Assembly: GCA_035551475.1 (NCBI GenBank)
Contig: DASZMX010000055.1
Span: 1 to 50,656, forward strand
Reading direction: 5' to 3'
Length of the DNA: 50,656 bases
Origin: DASZMX01 sp035551475
Lineage (GTDB): Bacteria > Verrucomicrobiota > Verrucomicrobiia > Limisphaerales > Palsa-1400
Shown here: positions 23,848 through 34,300 of the stretch, one piece after another
Layout of the letters: each line of letters starts with the position of its first letter
Numbering within the stretch: position 1 is the first letter of the stretch
Notes under the pieces: generated by a model
What the model was told of the DNA's origin: nothing
Databases searched by the model: none
Seen by the model: the letters and a program-made list of their open reading frames with translations, nothing else
Translations under genes and position numbers: made by a program

Positions 23848-25221
23848 ATGAATAGTGAAGAGAATTCCGTGGCCGGGTCGTCCCGCCGTCAATTTATCAA
23901 AAAATCCACCATGGCCGCCGCCGCGGTGGCCGCCACGGGCGGCATTTTGCGGACGCCGGTGTACGGGCAGAATCAAGCTCCCTCCGCCAATGTCGCCGGA
24001 GCCAATAACCAATTGATTGTTGGCTACATCGGGGTGGGCGGGCAGGGGATGGCCCATGTGCACACCCAGAAAACCGGCGCCGCCGCGAACAATATCGTGC
24101 AGGCGGCCGTGTGCGATCTTTCTACTCATCGTTGCGGCGTGGCCAAGGATGAAATCGGCGGCAATTGCAAAACCTACAAGGATTACGAGGAACTTCTCGC
24201 GCAAAAAGACATCGACGCCGTGACCATTTCGACCGTCGATCATTGGCATTGCAAAACCGCCATCGCCGCAGTGCAGGCCGGCAAGCATGTGTATGTCGAG
24301 AAGCCGGTCACGCGTTATCTTCCGGAAGTTTTCGACCTCTACGATGAGGTCAAGAAGTCCGGCAAAATTCTCCAGGTCGGTTCGCAGGGTTGCACCGCGG
24401 CTGGCTGGCACAAGGCTGCGGAATTGATCAAGGCCGGCCAGATCGGCACGCCGGTGTGGGCCCAGGGTTTTTATTGCCGCAACAATCCCAAGGGCGAATG
24501 GAATTACGCCATTCAAGATTGGTGCAAGCCCGAGGATTTGAACTGGGACAAATGGCAGGCGCCGGTCCACGATAAAAAAGCGTTCGACGCCGATTCCTAT
24601 TTTCGGTGGCGCAAATATTACACCTATTGCGCTGGTTTGCTGGGCGATCTCGTGCCGCATCGCCTGCTGCCGCTCATGGTCGCCACCGGCAACCCCGAGT
24701 ATCCCACCCGCGTGACCTCCATCGGCACCAAAAACGTCCACTCCGACAAAGGCACGCCCGGCACGCCGGAGCGCGACAGCCCTGAATTCGTGGAGCTGCT
24801 CGCCGAGTTCCCGAGCGGCCTGACACTTTCCATTGTCGCCTGCTCCGTGGCCGCACGCAGCCCCGGTTTCGTTATCTATGGCCAGAAAGCCACGTTGGAA
24901 ATCGGCACCAGCGGCGAACGCGTCGAGCTCAAGCCGGAAAAGGAATTCGCCGACGAGGTTGATCTCCAAACCTTCGATGGCCTCACGCCGACTGAGGACA
25001 TCGGCGAGCACGAAAAGAATTGGTTCGAGAGCATCCGCGCCAATAAGCAGCCCAATGCGGGCATTGAATTGGCCGTGCGCGCGCAGGTGGTCATTTCCCT
25101 CGCGGAAATGTCCAACCGCCTCAACATGATGTGCCTCTTCGACGAGAAGACCCGCACGGTCAAAACACTTGATGGCAAGGAAGTCAAACCGTTGAACTAC
25201 GGCGTGCTCGAGCCGTCCTGA
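23848..25221 (+). CDS. Tat-exported Gfo/Idh/MocA family oxidoreductase
   Basis: A 457-residue NAD(P)-dependent sugar-dehydrogenase-fold protein. A Tat signal SSRRQFIKKS with a hydrophobic stretch covers residues about 10-45 and predicts folded export. The Rossmann part shows VGYIGVGGQGMAH, and KHVYVEKPVTRYLPE carries the family EKP motif; VDHWHCKTA is also typical. Members act on sugars and cyclitols, and exported ones are frequent in Planctomycetes and Verrucomicrobia, where many may handle complex glycans. ApbE follows 8 bases later, so they may share a transcript. Confidence 0.93.
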   Translation: MNSEENSVAGSSRRQFIKKSTMAAAAVAATGGILRTPVYGQNQAPSANVAGANNQLIVGYIGVGGQGMAHVHTQKTGAAANNIVQAAVCDLSTHRCGVAKDEIGGNCKTYKDYEELLAQKDIDAVTISTVDHWHCKTAIAAVQAGKHVYVEKPVTRYLPEVFDLYDEVKKSGKILQVGSQGCTAAGWHKAAELIKAGQIGTPVWAQGFYCRNNPKGEWNYAIQDWCKPEDLNWDKWQAPVHDKKAFDADSYFRWRKYYTYCAGLLGDLVPHRLLPLMVATGNPEYPTRVTSIGTKNVHSDKGTPGTPERDSPEFVELLAEFPSGLTLSIVACSVAARSPGFVIYGQKATLEIGTSGERVELKPEKEFADEVDLQTFDGLTPTEDIGEHEKNWFESIRANKQPNAGIELAVRAQVVISLAEMSNRLNMMCLFDEKTRTVKTLDGKEVKPLNYGVLEPS

Positions 25222-25229
25222 TTCCGGCG

Positions 25230-26141
25230 ATGCTCACCGTGACGCTCGCTCGCAACGCGATGGCGACGCGGTTTGAGATCGTTTTGCACGGCGAGGATGC
25301 GGCGCGTTTGCGCGCCGCGGGCGAGGAGGCGCTCGACGAAATCGAGCGCCTCGAAAGCCAGCTCAGCCTTTACCGCCCCTCCAGCGAAATTGCGCGGCTC
25401 AACGCCGGCGGCTTCGCCCACCCGCTCAAACTTTCTCCGGCGGTCTTTCGCCTGTTGCAGCAGGCGCAGACGCTCTCCCGTGAAACCGCCGGCGCCTTCG
25501 ACATCACGGTCGCCCCGCTTGTCCGCTGTTGGGGCTTCATGGGCGGGGGCGGACGCAAACCTTCGCCCGCTGAACTGGACGCCGCTCGCGCGCAAGTCGG
25601 CCTGGAACACTTGCGTCTCGACGAATCCGATTTTACCGCCGGCTTCGATGTCGCCGGGGCCATGCTAGATCTGGGCGCGATTGGCAAAGGCTACGCCATT
25701 GATTGCGCGGTGGAGATCCTGCGCGAGGCGGGCGTCACCAGCGCGCTGGTGCATGGCGGTTCCAGCACAGTTTATGGCTTAGGCCAGCCCCCAGGCGGCG
25801 CGGCATGGCAAATCGCCATCCAAAACCCGCCGGGCGTAGATCTTGGCGCGGTCGTTGGTTTGCGCGACTCCGCCCTCTCCGTTTCGGCTGGCTGGGGCAA
25901 GTCTTTTACGCTCGACGGCAAGACTTACGGGCATGTGTTTGATCCGCGCCTCGGTCGTCCGGTGGAGGGCTGTCTGGTGGCCGCCGTGGGCCTTCCTTCT
26001 GCCACGGAGACCGACGCCTTTTCCACGGCGCTGCTCGTTGATGGCTTGGCGAGGCATGACCAAATTGCGTCCCTGCGACCTGGCATGGCGACGTTGGCGG
26101 TGTCTCCCGGCCATGAGGTCAAATCCCGGTTGATACTTTAG
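25230..26141 (+). CDS. apbE: FAD:protein FMN transferase
   Basis: ApbE attaches FMN covalently to a threonine in target redox proteins such as NqrB, NqrC or RnfG. The 303-residue protein has NAMATRFEIVLHGED near the start, SLYRPSSEIARLN, GAFDITVAPLV, LDLGAIGKGYAIDCAVEIL and YGHVFDPRLGRPV, all family signatures, with Asp/Thr metal-site residues in ATETDAFSTALLV. No signal peptide or lipobox is evident, unlike many exported ApbE proteins. No flavinylation target is nearby in the window. Confidence 0.94.
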   Translation: MLTVTLARNAMATRFEIVLHGEDAARLRAAGEEALDEIERLESQLSLYRPSSEIARLNAGGFAHPLKLSPAVFRLLQQAQTLSRETAGAFDITVAPLVRCWGFMGGGGRKPSPAELDAARAQVGLEHLRLDESDFTAGFDVAGAMLDLGAIGKGYAIDCAVEILREAGVTSALVHGGSSTVYGLGQPPGGAAWQIAIQNPPGVDLGAVVGLRDSALSVSAGWGKSFTLDGKTYGHVFDPRLGRPVEGCLVAAVGLPSATETDAFSTALLVDGLARHDQIASLRPGMATLAVSPGHEVKSRLIL

Positions 26142-26199
26142 GCGCGGATTCTCTCATTCGCATTGAAATAACGTCCCGCGCCGGTTAGTATCTGTCACG

Positions 26200-27063
26200 A
26201 TGTTGGACGACAGGTCATATATGCGCGAAGACCCGCGCAGCCGCTGGTCGGTGACCACGATTTTATTCGTGACACTGATCGTCTGCTTCGTCGCCCAAAA
26301 AATTCTCGAGGCTCAGGCTCCGCGTTTCATTTATAACTGCACGCTGCGCTTGCAAGGCTTGCGCGAGGGTCGCTTCTACGAGCTCATCACATTCCAATTC
26401 ATGCATGCCAGCTTCTGGCATCTCGCGGGCAATTTGCTGGGCGTGTATTTCTTTGGGCGGGCCACGGAGGAAATGTTCGGCGGGCGCGCCATGCTGCGGC
26501 TTTATCTTTTGAGCGGCACGATCGGCGGCCTCTTGCAAATCGGGCTGGCCTTTTTGTTTCCGTATCATTTTGCCGGCGGCGTGGTCGGCGCTTCAGCGGG
26601 GCTGTTCGGGTTGGTGGCTGCGTTCGCGGCGCGCGCCCCTGATGATCCCATCACCATGCTTTTATTTTTCATTCTGCCCGTGACGTTTCCGGCCAAGGTT
26701 TTCATTCTCATGCAAGCGGCGGTTTCGCTCGCGGGGATTTTTGGCTTGTTCGGCAACGATAATATCGCCCACGCCGCGCATTTTGGCGGCATGTTGACCG
26801 GCGTCTTTTTTGTCCGCGGCGGGCCCTGGCTTTCCGCGCTGAATTTGCGCCGCGCGTCCAATCGCCGGCCCACCCGGGAGGTGGTCGCCCGCCGCGCCTG
26901 GCGCCGTCCGCGCAAACGCGCCGAGGAATTGCCCGCCGGTGATTTTATCAGCCGCGAAGTCGATCCCATCCTCGAGAAAATTTCCGCGCATGGCATCCAC
27001 AGTTTAACCGACCAGGAAAAACAAATCCTGGAGGCTGCCCGCAATAAAATGGCCAAACGCTAA
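26200..27063 (+). CDS. Rhomboid-family intramembrane serine protease
   Basis: A 287-residue inner-membrane protein with six hydrophobic segments. The candidate nucleophile is Ser132 in GVVGASAGLFGL and the base is His194 in HAAHFGGMLTG; HASFWHLAGNLLGVYFFG carries the helix-2 HxxxN-type residues. These proteases cut transmembrane helices of client proteins. A basic cytoplasmic tail of about 75 residues follows. ATG 26200 is used; ATG 26221 is possible. purB starts 3 bases after its stop. Confidence 0.9.
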   Translation: MLDDRSYMREDPRSRWSVTTILFVTLIVCFVAQKILEAQAPRFIYNCTLRLQGLREGRFYELITFQFMHASFWHLAGNLLGVYFFGRATEEMFGGRAMLRLYLLSGTIGGLLQIGLAFLFPYHFAGGVVGASAGLFGLVAAFAARAPDDPITMLLFFILPVTFPAKVFILMQAAVSLAGIFGLFGNDNIAHAAHFGGMLTGVFFVRGGPWLSALNLRRASNRRPTREVVARRAWRRPRKRAEELPAGDFISREVDPILEKISAHGIHSLTDQEKQILEAARNKMAKR

Positions 27064-27066
27064 CCG

Positions 27067-28383
27067 ATGATCCTCCGCTATTCGCGCCCGCCCATGCGGG
27101 AAATCTGGTCCGAGCAACGCAAGCTCGAAATCTGGCTCCAAATTGAATTGCTCGCCGCCGAGGCCCTGAGCGCGGAAGGCTTGATCCCGCCCGCCGACCT
27201 GGCCCAGATGAAAGCCGGGGCGGCCTTCACGGTGGAGCGTTGCAAGGAGCTGGAAAAAACGCTCAATCACGACGTCATCGCCTTCACCACCAACGTCAGC
27301 GAAAACATTGGCGCGCCCGCCAGCCGCTGGCTGCATTTCGGCCTCACCAGCAGCGATATTGTTGACACCGCTTTTGCCGTCCAGATGGTTCAATCCGCCG
27401 ACATTCTGATCGCGGACGTCCAGGAATTGCGCGCCGTCATCAAGCGCAAGGCCCTCGCGCATCAAGGCACCGCGATGATCGGGCGCAGCCACGGCATTCA
27501 CGCCGAGCCGCTCACGTTTGGCTTGAAGATGGCGTTGATGTATGACGAATTTGGCCGCGCGCTCACTCGTTTGCAGCGCGCGCGCGAAACCGTCGCGGTC
27601 GGCAAACTTTCCGGCGCCGTCGGCACCAGCGCGCATCTCTCCTCGCGCGTGGAGGAGTTTGTCTGCGCGCGGCTGGGGCTGCGCCCCGTGCCTCTGGCCA
27701 CGCAGGTGGTGCAGCGCGATTTGCACGCTGAATTCATGGCGGTCATCGCCCTGGTCGGATCGAGCATCGAGCGTTGGGCCACGGAATTTCGCCATTTGCA
27801 GCGCACCGAGGTTTTGGAGGCGGAGGAATTTTTCGCGCCCGGCCAGAAAGGCTCCAGCGCCATGCCGCACAAACGCAATCCCATCACGGGTGAACGCTTG
27901 ACAGGGCTCTCCCGCGTGCTGCGCGGGAACGCCCTTGCCGCCCTGGAGGATGTGGCCCTGTGGCATGAGCGCGACATCAGCCACAGCAGCGTGGAGCGCA
28001 TCATCTTCCCCGATTCCTGCACTCTGCTGGATTACATGCTGGAGACGTTGCGCAAGCTGACCGACGGCTTGATCGTTTATCCCGAGAACATGAAGCGCAA
28101 CCTGCAATTGTCACTCGGCATGTGGAATTCCCAGACGGTGCTGCTGGCGCTGATTCGCAAAGGGCTCACCCGCGAAGCCGCCTACGACATCACGCAGCGC
28201 AATGCCATGAAGACCTGGCAGGCCAAGCATGCGGGCGAAGGCGCGGCGGATTTTCTGGCGCAACTCCGGCTCGACCCGGAGATCAACCGGCTGTTCCCGG
28301 CCGGTGAGCTGGAAAAACTTTGCTCGCTTGATTTCCACTTCCAGAACGTTCAGGCCAAGTTCGACAAAATCTTCGCCGCCTGA
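27067..28383 (+). CDS. purB: Adenylosuccinate lyase
   Basis: PurB removes fumarate from SAICAR and from adenylosuccinate in purine synthesis. The 438-residue fumarase/aspartase-superfamily protein has RWLHFGLTSSDIVDTA, MIGRSHGIHAEPLTFG, and the signature loop GSSAMPHKRNPITGE that carries the catalytic serine. HERDISHSSVERI is also typical. Length is normal. It is coupled to the rhomboid gene and ends 12 bases from the convergent giant gene. Confidence 0.97.
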   Translation: MILRYSRPPMREIWSEQRKLEIWLQIELLAAEALSAEGLIPPADLAQMKAGAAFTVERCKELEKTLNHDVIAFTTNVSENIGAPASRWLHFGLTSSDIVDTAFAVQMVQSADILIADVQELRAVIKRKALAHQGTAMIGRSHGIHAEPLTFGLKMALMYDEFGRALTRLQRARETVAVGKLSGAVGTSAHLSSRVEEFVCARLGLRPVPLATQVVQRDLHAEFMAVIALVGSSIERWATEFRHLQRTEVLEAEEFFAPGQKGSSAMPHKRNPITGERLTGLSRVLRGNALAALEDVALWHERDISHSSVERIIFPDSCTLLDYMLETLRKLTDGLIVYPENMKRNLQLSLGMWNSQTVLLALIRKGLTREAAYDITQRNAMKTWQAKHAGEGAADFLAQLRLDPEINRLFPAGELEKLCSLDFHFQNVQAKFDKIFAA

Positions 28384-28395
28384 CCCGCCGACGCT

Positions 28396-31300
28396 CTATT
28401 TGACAATCGTGACGCTGGTCGGCTCGACCGCGCCGGGCTTGAGCCAGTTGGCCTGGCCGAAGCTGGTTTGGCTGGAGTTGGTGAACGTGATCCAGCCGAG
28501 GAACAGGCCTTTGCCGGAATAGAGCGGCGCATACAGCGGAATGGCGGCATCCTTCGTCATCGGCGCCGTGCGCGTGAGACGCGCGCCGTCGGCCAATGTT
28601 CCGGTGATCAACGCCGTGCCGCCGGCGCTGTTGGTGATGCGCAAATAACCCGCCGGCGCCTCATTGCCGTCCGGCACGACCAGCGCAAATTCTCCGCCCA
28701 CGCGCGGCGCGGGATTGGTGGCGGCATTAAACACGGCGCGGTCGGCTTGCAGAATGGAAAGCCACGCGGTGTTGCTGATCACGCCCGTCATCTGGTCATC
28801 AATCGGATTCAGCTCCAAATGCAGCGAAGCCGTGACCGGCGATTTGCCGGCGCGTTTCACCACCGTTTGCGCGTTGCCCAGCGCGTCGAATTTCCCGGTA
28901 AAGGGATAATTCCCGCCGTCCAGCAGCAGATAAGCGCTGAACGCCCCCGCGCCTTTGCTCGCGAGCGTCGCGCTGAAAAAGCCCGAACTCGCCACGGTGA
29001 CGCCGCTCGGCGGATAAAAAAGTCCGCTGTACGTTCCGGCGGCCGCCGCCAGCTCGCTCGCGGCGGCGTTCGCGGCGCTTAATTTTTCCTGCGCGGGAAT
29101 GGCGAAATTATATGTGACTTTATGTGTGACAGGCAGCGACAAGTTTCCGGACAAGTCCACGCTTTGCACGGTGAACGTGTTGGCTCCCGGCAAAAACGGC
29201 ACGGTGATCGTCCAGTTATTGGTTCCGGTCGCGGTCAGGACGGGACCCTCTCCATCGATTTGCAGTTGCACCGCTGCCACCCCGACATTGTCCGCCGCCG
29301 TCCCCGTGATCGTCACTTGGCTGTTCGGGGTCACAAAATTATTTGCGGGCGTTTTGACCACGACGGTGGGGCGGGTTTTGTCTTGCACGACCAAGGTGGC
29401 CGAACCGCTTGTCACCACGCCGTAGGTGTTGGAGGCCACCACGTAATAAGTTCCGCTGTTGGTCCAGCGCGTCGCGAAAGCCAGCGTGGCGGCAGTCGCG
29501 CGCGGGATCGGCGCGCCGTTGAAATACCATTGATAGGTGAGATGGTTGGTTTTCACATTGACGCCGATGGCCGTCACGGCAAACCGCGCCACACCGCCGA
29601 GCGTCACAGTCGCATTGGACGGGCCGGTGACAATGGCCGGTTGATATTGCAGCGTTAGCGCCGCGGGCGGCGAACTTGTCACCACTCCCACCACATTGCT
29701 GACGATGACGGCGTAATTTCCCACGTCGTCATCCTGCGCATTGGGAATGGTGCAGGTCGATTTCGTGGCGCCGGGAACATCCGCGCCGTTTAATTGCCAT
29801 TGATAAGACAAGGTCGTGCTGCCCAGGGCCGAAGCTCTGAAGGTCACCGTGCTGCCGGCCGTCACCAATTGGCTGGCGGGCAGGCTGGCAATGGAGGGCG
29901 GTTGGCCCACGCCGATATGCAATTGAGCCAGGCCTTCGGCGCCTTGATAACCATCCACCACGATAAAAAATTTCGTGCCCTTCGCCACATTGGGGAGGAC
30001 GACATTGGGCTGGTCTTGCACCGCGCTGTTCGTGATGTAGCCGCATGCGATTTCTGTCAAGTCATCGAAGCTCGTGCCGTTCCCGGTGTAAATGCCGAGA
30101 ATGGTGTTGTAGGAGCTGCCGTCCAGGCTGACCTGCATGATGCCCGCGCCGGGAGTGGTGTAGGTGAACCACTGCGACGCGCCGCCAGCCTGTCCGCACG
30201 GATGCGGTTCGCCGGGTTCGCGGCTCGCGCCGACTGTGCTGAACACTTGCGATATTGTCGAACCACGGGTGTCGCCGCCCGCCGCATAAATGCCTCCCAG
30301 ATCAAACGCTTCTTTGGCGGGCGTCGCGCCGGTGGCCGGACTGGTGATGAACTTGTCCTGCGCTGAAATTCCGCCGCTGTTCAACACCTGCGAAATTTGC
30401 AAAGTGGCCGGCTCGCTCTGGGCCGAGCCAACCGCGTTGGCCACCAGCACGTCATACAATCCCACCGAGGCCGGTTGAAAATGCGCGATCGTAAACGTCG
30501 ATCCAGTCGCCCCATTGATGGGCGCGCCTTGGAAATGCCATTGGTAAGTCATCTTGGTTGCGCTGGTGGCCGCCACCGACAAGGTTACTTTGGCATTTGG
30601 CGCCACAGTCAGGCTTAACGGCCCGCGCGTGATCACCGGGACGCTAACGCCCGTGGATGGACTTAGGACGCGATAGCCCGTGCCGCCCGGCAGTCCCAGC
30701 ACGACATGGCCCGTTGCTCCCTGAAATCCGTCCACTGCAATTTGATAATCTTTGCCCGCCGTCACATTGAACGTCACCAGGCTTGTAAAATAGCCGCCGG
30801 AATCGTCGTCCGAGGCCACCGCCGTCAACCGCCGCACATCTGTGCCGGTGTAAACCGCCAGCAGCGTGTCGAAATCGCTTCCGGCCGTTGTCAAAGAAAC
30901 GGTGCCCGTGAAGTCCGGGCGCCAGGTGAACCAAATCGATTTGCCGCCCGGCTTGCCCGCGTGTTTGGGTTCGCCGGCCTCCACCGTCGCCCCCTGGTTA
31001 TTGGCGATCACCGGGCCCGCAATGGGGTCGATGCTGATGCGATTGGCGAAATTATCCGCCGTCTGCGGCGTGGCGCCGGGCGGCGTCACCAGCACCGGGG
31101 CCACCGCGCTCACCGTGGAAGCGGCCTGGTTGGCGGCGATGACTTGATAATTTCCCGACTGCAAGGGTTGCGCCGCCAAAATAGAATAGGTCCGGTTGGT
31201 CGCGCCTTGAATGGTCGCGCCATTCAAAAGCCATTGCCAGGTGAAGGCGCCGCCGCCGGTGGCGGTCACATCCATGCTCACATTGGCGCCGGTGTTCACG

Positions 31301-34300
31301 GTCGCTCCCGCCGGTTGCTGGGTGAACGTCGGCGGATCCACCACGGTCAAAATCGCCGGGTCGCTGAACACGTTCGAGCCCTTGGACGTCACGGTTACGG
31401 TGTAACTGCCCGCATCTTGGTCCTTGATGGGAGGGCCCACCACCAGCGTGGAGCTGGTCGCGCCCTGGATCGCGGCGCCGTTGTGCGACCATTGATAGGT
31501 CACGCCGTTGGTGCCGGTCGCCACGACCGTGAATGTGACACTTCCCCCCGCCGCCACGGTTTGGTCGGTGGGCTCGCTCAAGATCCCGAGTTGCGAGGCC
31601 GATTGCCGGATGGAAAGGTTCACCACGGCGGAGGTCCAACTCAGCCCCAAATTGTCTGTCGCCACGGCCGTCAGGAAATAATTCCCCACGGGCGGATTGG
31701 ACCAGTTGATCGTGTACGGGCTGGCCGTCGCCGTCCCCAGCAGGGTGCGTCCGCCGCGGTAAAACGCCACCTTTTGAATGCCGTTTTCATCCGCGGCGTC
31801 GGCGGTGATCGTGACCGAAGGCGGATGCGCCAGGATGCGCCCGGAAATCGGTTTGGTGATGGCCACGGCCGGCGGGAAGGGGGCGGGATTCGTTGTCAAT
31901 ATTAAATCATCCAGCAGCATTCCATTGAACGTCGTCAGCCCATTTCCTTGCGTCGCGAATTGGACGCGCGCGATGCCCGGTCCGCCCGGGCCGCCCAGCA
32001 AAAACTCCTTCTTGCCCGAGTCCACGGCGCTGTCGATTTCCCGTTCGCTCACTTGCCCAACGATGGCGCCCGCGCCGTCATAGGCCGTGGCTTGCCACGC
32101 TGGATGGCTGACAAAGGGATTCGCCAGCAACTCCGGCCGCGTGAAGCCAAATTCGTCCAGCAACGGCGCAAAGCTGAGCGTGAACTGCTCCTGGCCGTTG
32201 CCGCCCGTTTGCGTGAGCGCATTCAAGCCGGAAGGCGCGGCGAAACCGGCGCCATTTCCCAATTCCTTCTGCCGCCCGACCGTTAGCGCCGTGCCCGCGG
32301 TCAGGCTGTAAATCTTCACTCCAAAAGTATTCAGGTAATTCTTCACGGCTGTCCCGGAGACCGCCGCCTTCAGCGTCGCCAGCGTGTCGAAATTGATCAC
32401 GGTGGAATTGGCGGGTGGCGCCACCGTCACCACCACTTCCTTGGAGCGCACTGAAATCCCGGATGGGCTTGTGACGCGCGCGCGCAGAAAATAGGTGCCT
32501 GGCAACACATTCGTCAGCGTGAGCTGGTAAGGGCTTTGCGTCACTGTCCCGAGAAAGTTCACCCCCGAGAAATACGAAACCGAGGACGCCGCGCCTTGCA
32601 CGCTCGCCGTCAGCGTAATGGTGGCGGGGCTGGTATATTGCGTGGAGCCGACTTGCAGCGTCACCGAAAAGGACGTGTTGGTTGGCCGTGTGTCCAGCAG
32701 CAGGTCGTCCAGGAGCACGGCCGAGAAGGCCGCCGTCTTCTGGCTGTCCGAATCAAACCGCACGGCGGCAATGCCGTCGGCTGAGAGTGAGAAAGTTTTG
32801 GATAAAACATCCTGGGAGCTGAGAGTCAAATTCTCCCCCGCCGATCCCAACTCGTTTCCGTTGGTGTCAAGAATTGTGGCGGTCCACTGCGGATACGACA
32901 CCAGACCTGAGGAGGCTGACGCTCCCGCGCGGGTAAAGGCGAACGTGTTCAGGAGCGTGGCGAATTTCAGTTCGAAACTCACCGGTTGGTTCAATCCTGC
33001 CTGCGTGAAGAAATTCGGCGCAGACGACGCCTCGCCTGGCACGGCGCCGCTTTGATCGCCCTCATTAACGGCCTCCAGGACCGATCCCACGGTCACACCG
33101 TTCAGGGTCACTCCATGGTTCGACAAGTATTTGGTCAACGTCGTTCCACCGACGGCGCCTTTCGAAGTGTCCAACGCGTCGAAATCGATCAACGTCGTGC
33201 CGGGCGTATTCACGGTGAAGTGAATCAAGTCCGACGATCCGCTGGTTCCGCCGCTGGTGACGGCCACGAGGCGCGCCGTGTGTTCGCCCGGCGCCAGCGA
33301 GCCCGCCGGCAATACGAAGGTGTAGGGTGGAATCACCGTCGCCTGGGCTTGCGTGTTGTCCAGATAAAGATCGACCTCGCTGATCACTGATTTGGTGCTC
33401 GCGCGGATGGTGATGTCATTCGTCGTGGTGAAGACCGCCGCGTCAGCCGGGCTGGCGATGGAAATCACGGGCGTCGGCTCCGGTTTGGTTGTGCCTGTCA
33501 CATTGATTTGCACCTCGGGCGTCCATCCAATTTCACCGTTGCCATCGATCACCGCCGCCTGCAAGCCATGCGTTCCCGCCCGCACCAGCGCCAGCGGCGG
33601 CGCAAAAGCGAAGGGCGCATTCGTTCCGGCGCCGATGACGTTGGTGCCATCGAGAAAATAAATAACCACCTCAATTGGGTAGGACGAGGTCGCGTTGCAA
33701 CTAATCGTGAAACGCTGATTGGCCGGAAGCACCGCGTTGTTGGCAGGCGTGACGATCGTCCCGCGCGGCCTGGACGATTGCTCAATCTGCGTCACCGTCG
33801 TCACCGTGGCGGAGCCGTAGCATGAGACCGCAAAATCCATGTTGCCATCGCCGTTAAAATCCGCCGCGGTCACGTAATTGGGGTAATTACCCGAGCTGTA
33901 AGCGCCCACGGGTTGCACATAAGCGATCGCAAAATTTCCGTGCCCGTCATTTGTAAAAACGCAGCCTGAACCTTGGATGCCGTTGTTATTGTTATTGCAG
34001 ACGAGGTCGATTTTCCCGTCGTTATTGAAGTCGGCGGGCCACACCATCGCTCCCACGGTTCCCGGAGGCGTCGAAACCGTTGAGTGGCGCGTAAATTCAG
34101 CCTTGCCATTGTTGATCCAGGTGGCGACGGTGCTACCTCCCACGGTGACCAAATCCATTTTTCCATCCGCATTCACATCCGCCGCCGCCAGGGTGCCGAC
34201 GCCGGCGGGGTCGGTGAATGTTCCGGTGTGGGTGAAAACGCCGCGGCCGTTATTGGTGAAAATCCAAAACGTATTGTCCGAGCTGCCCACGGCGAGGTCG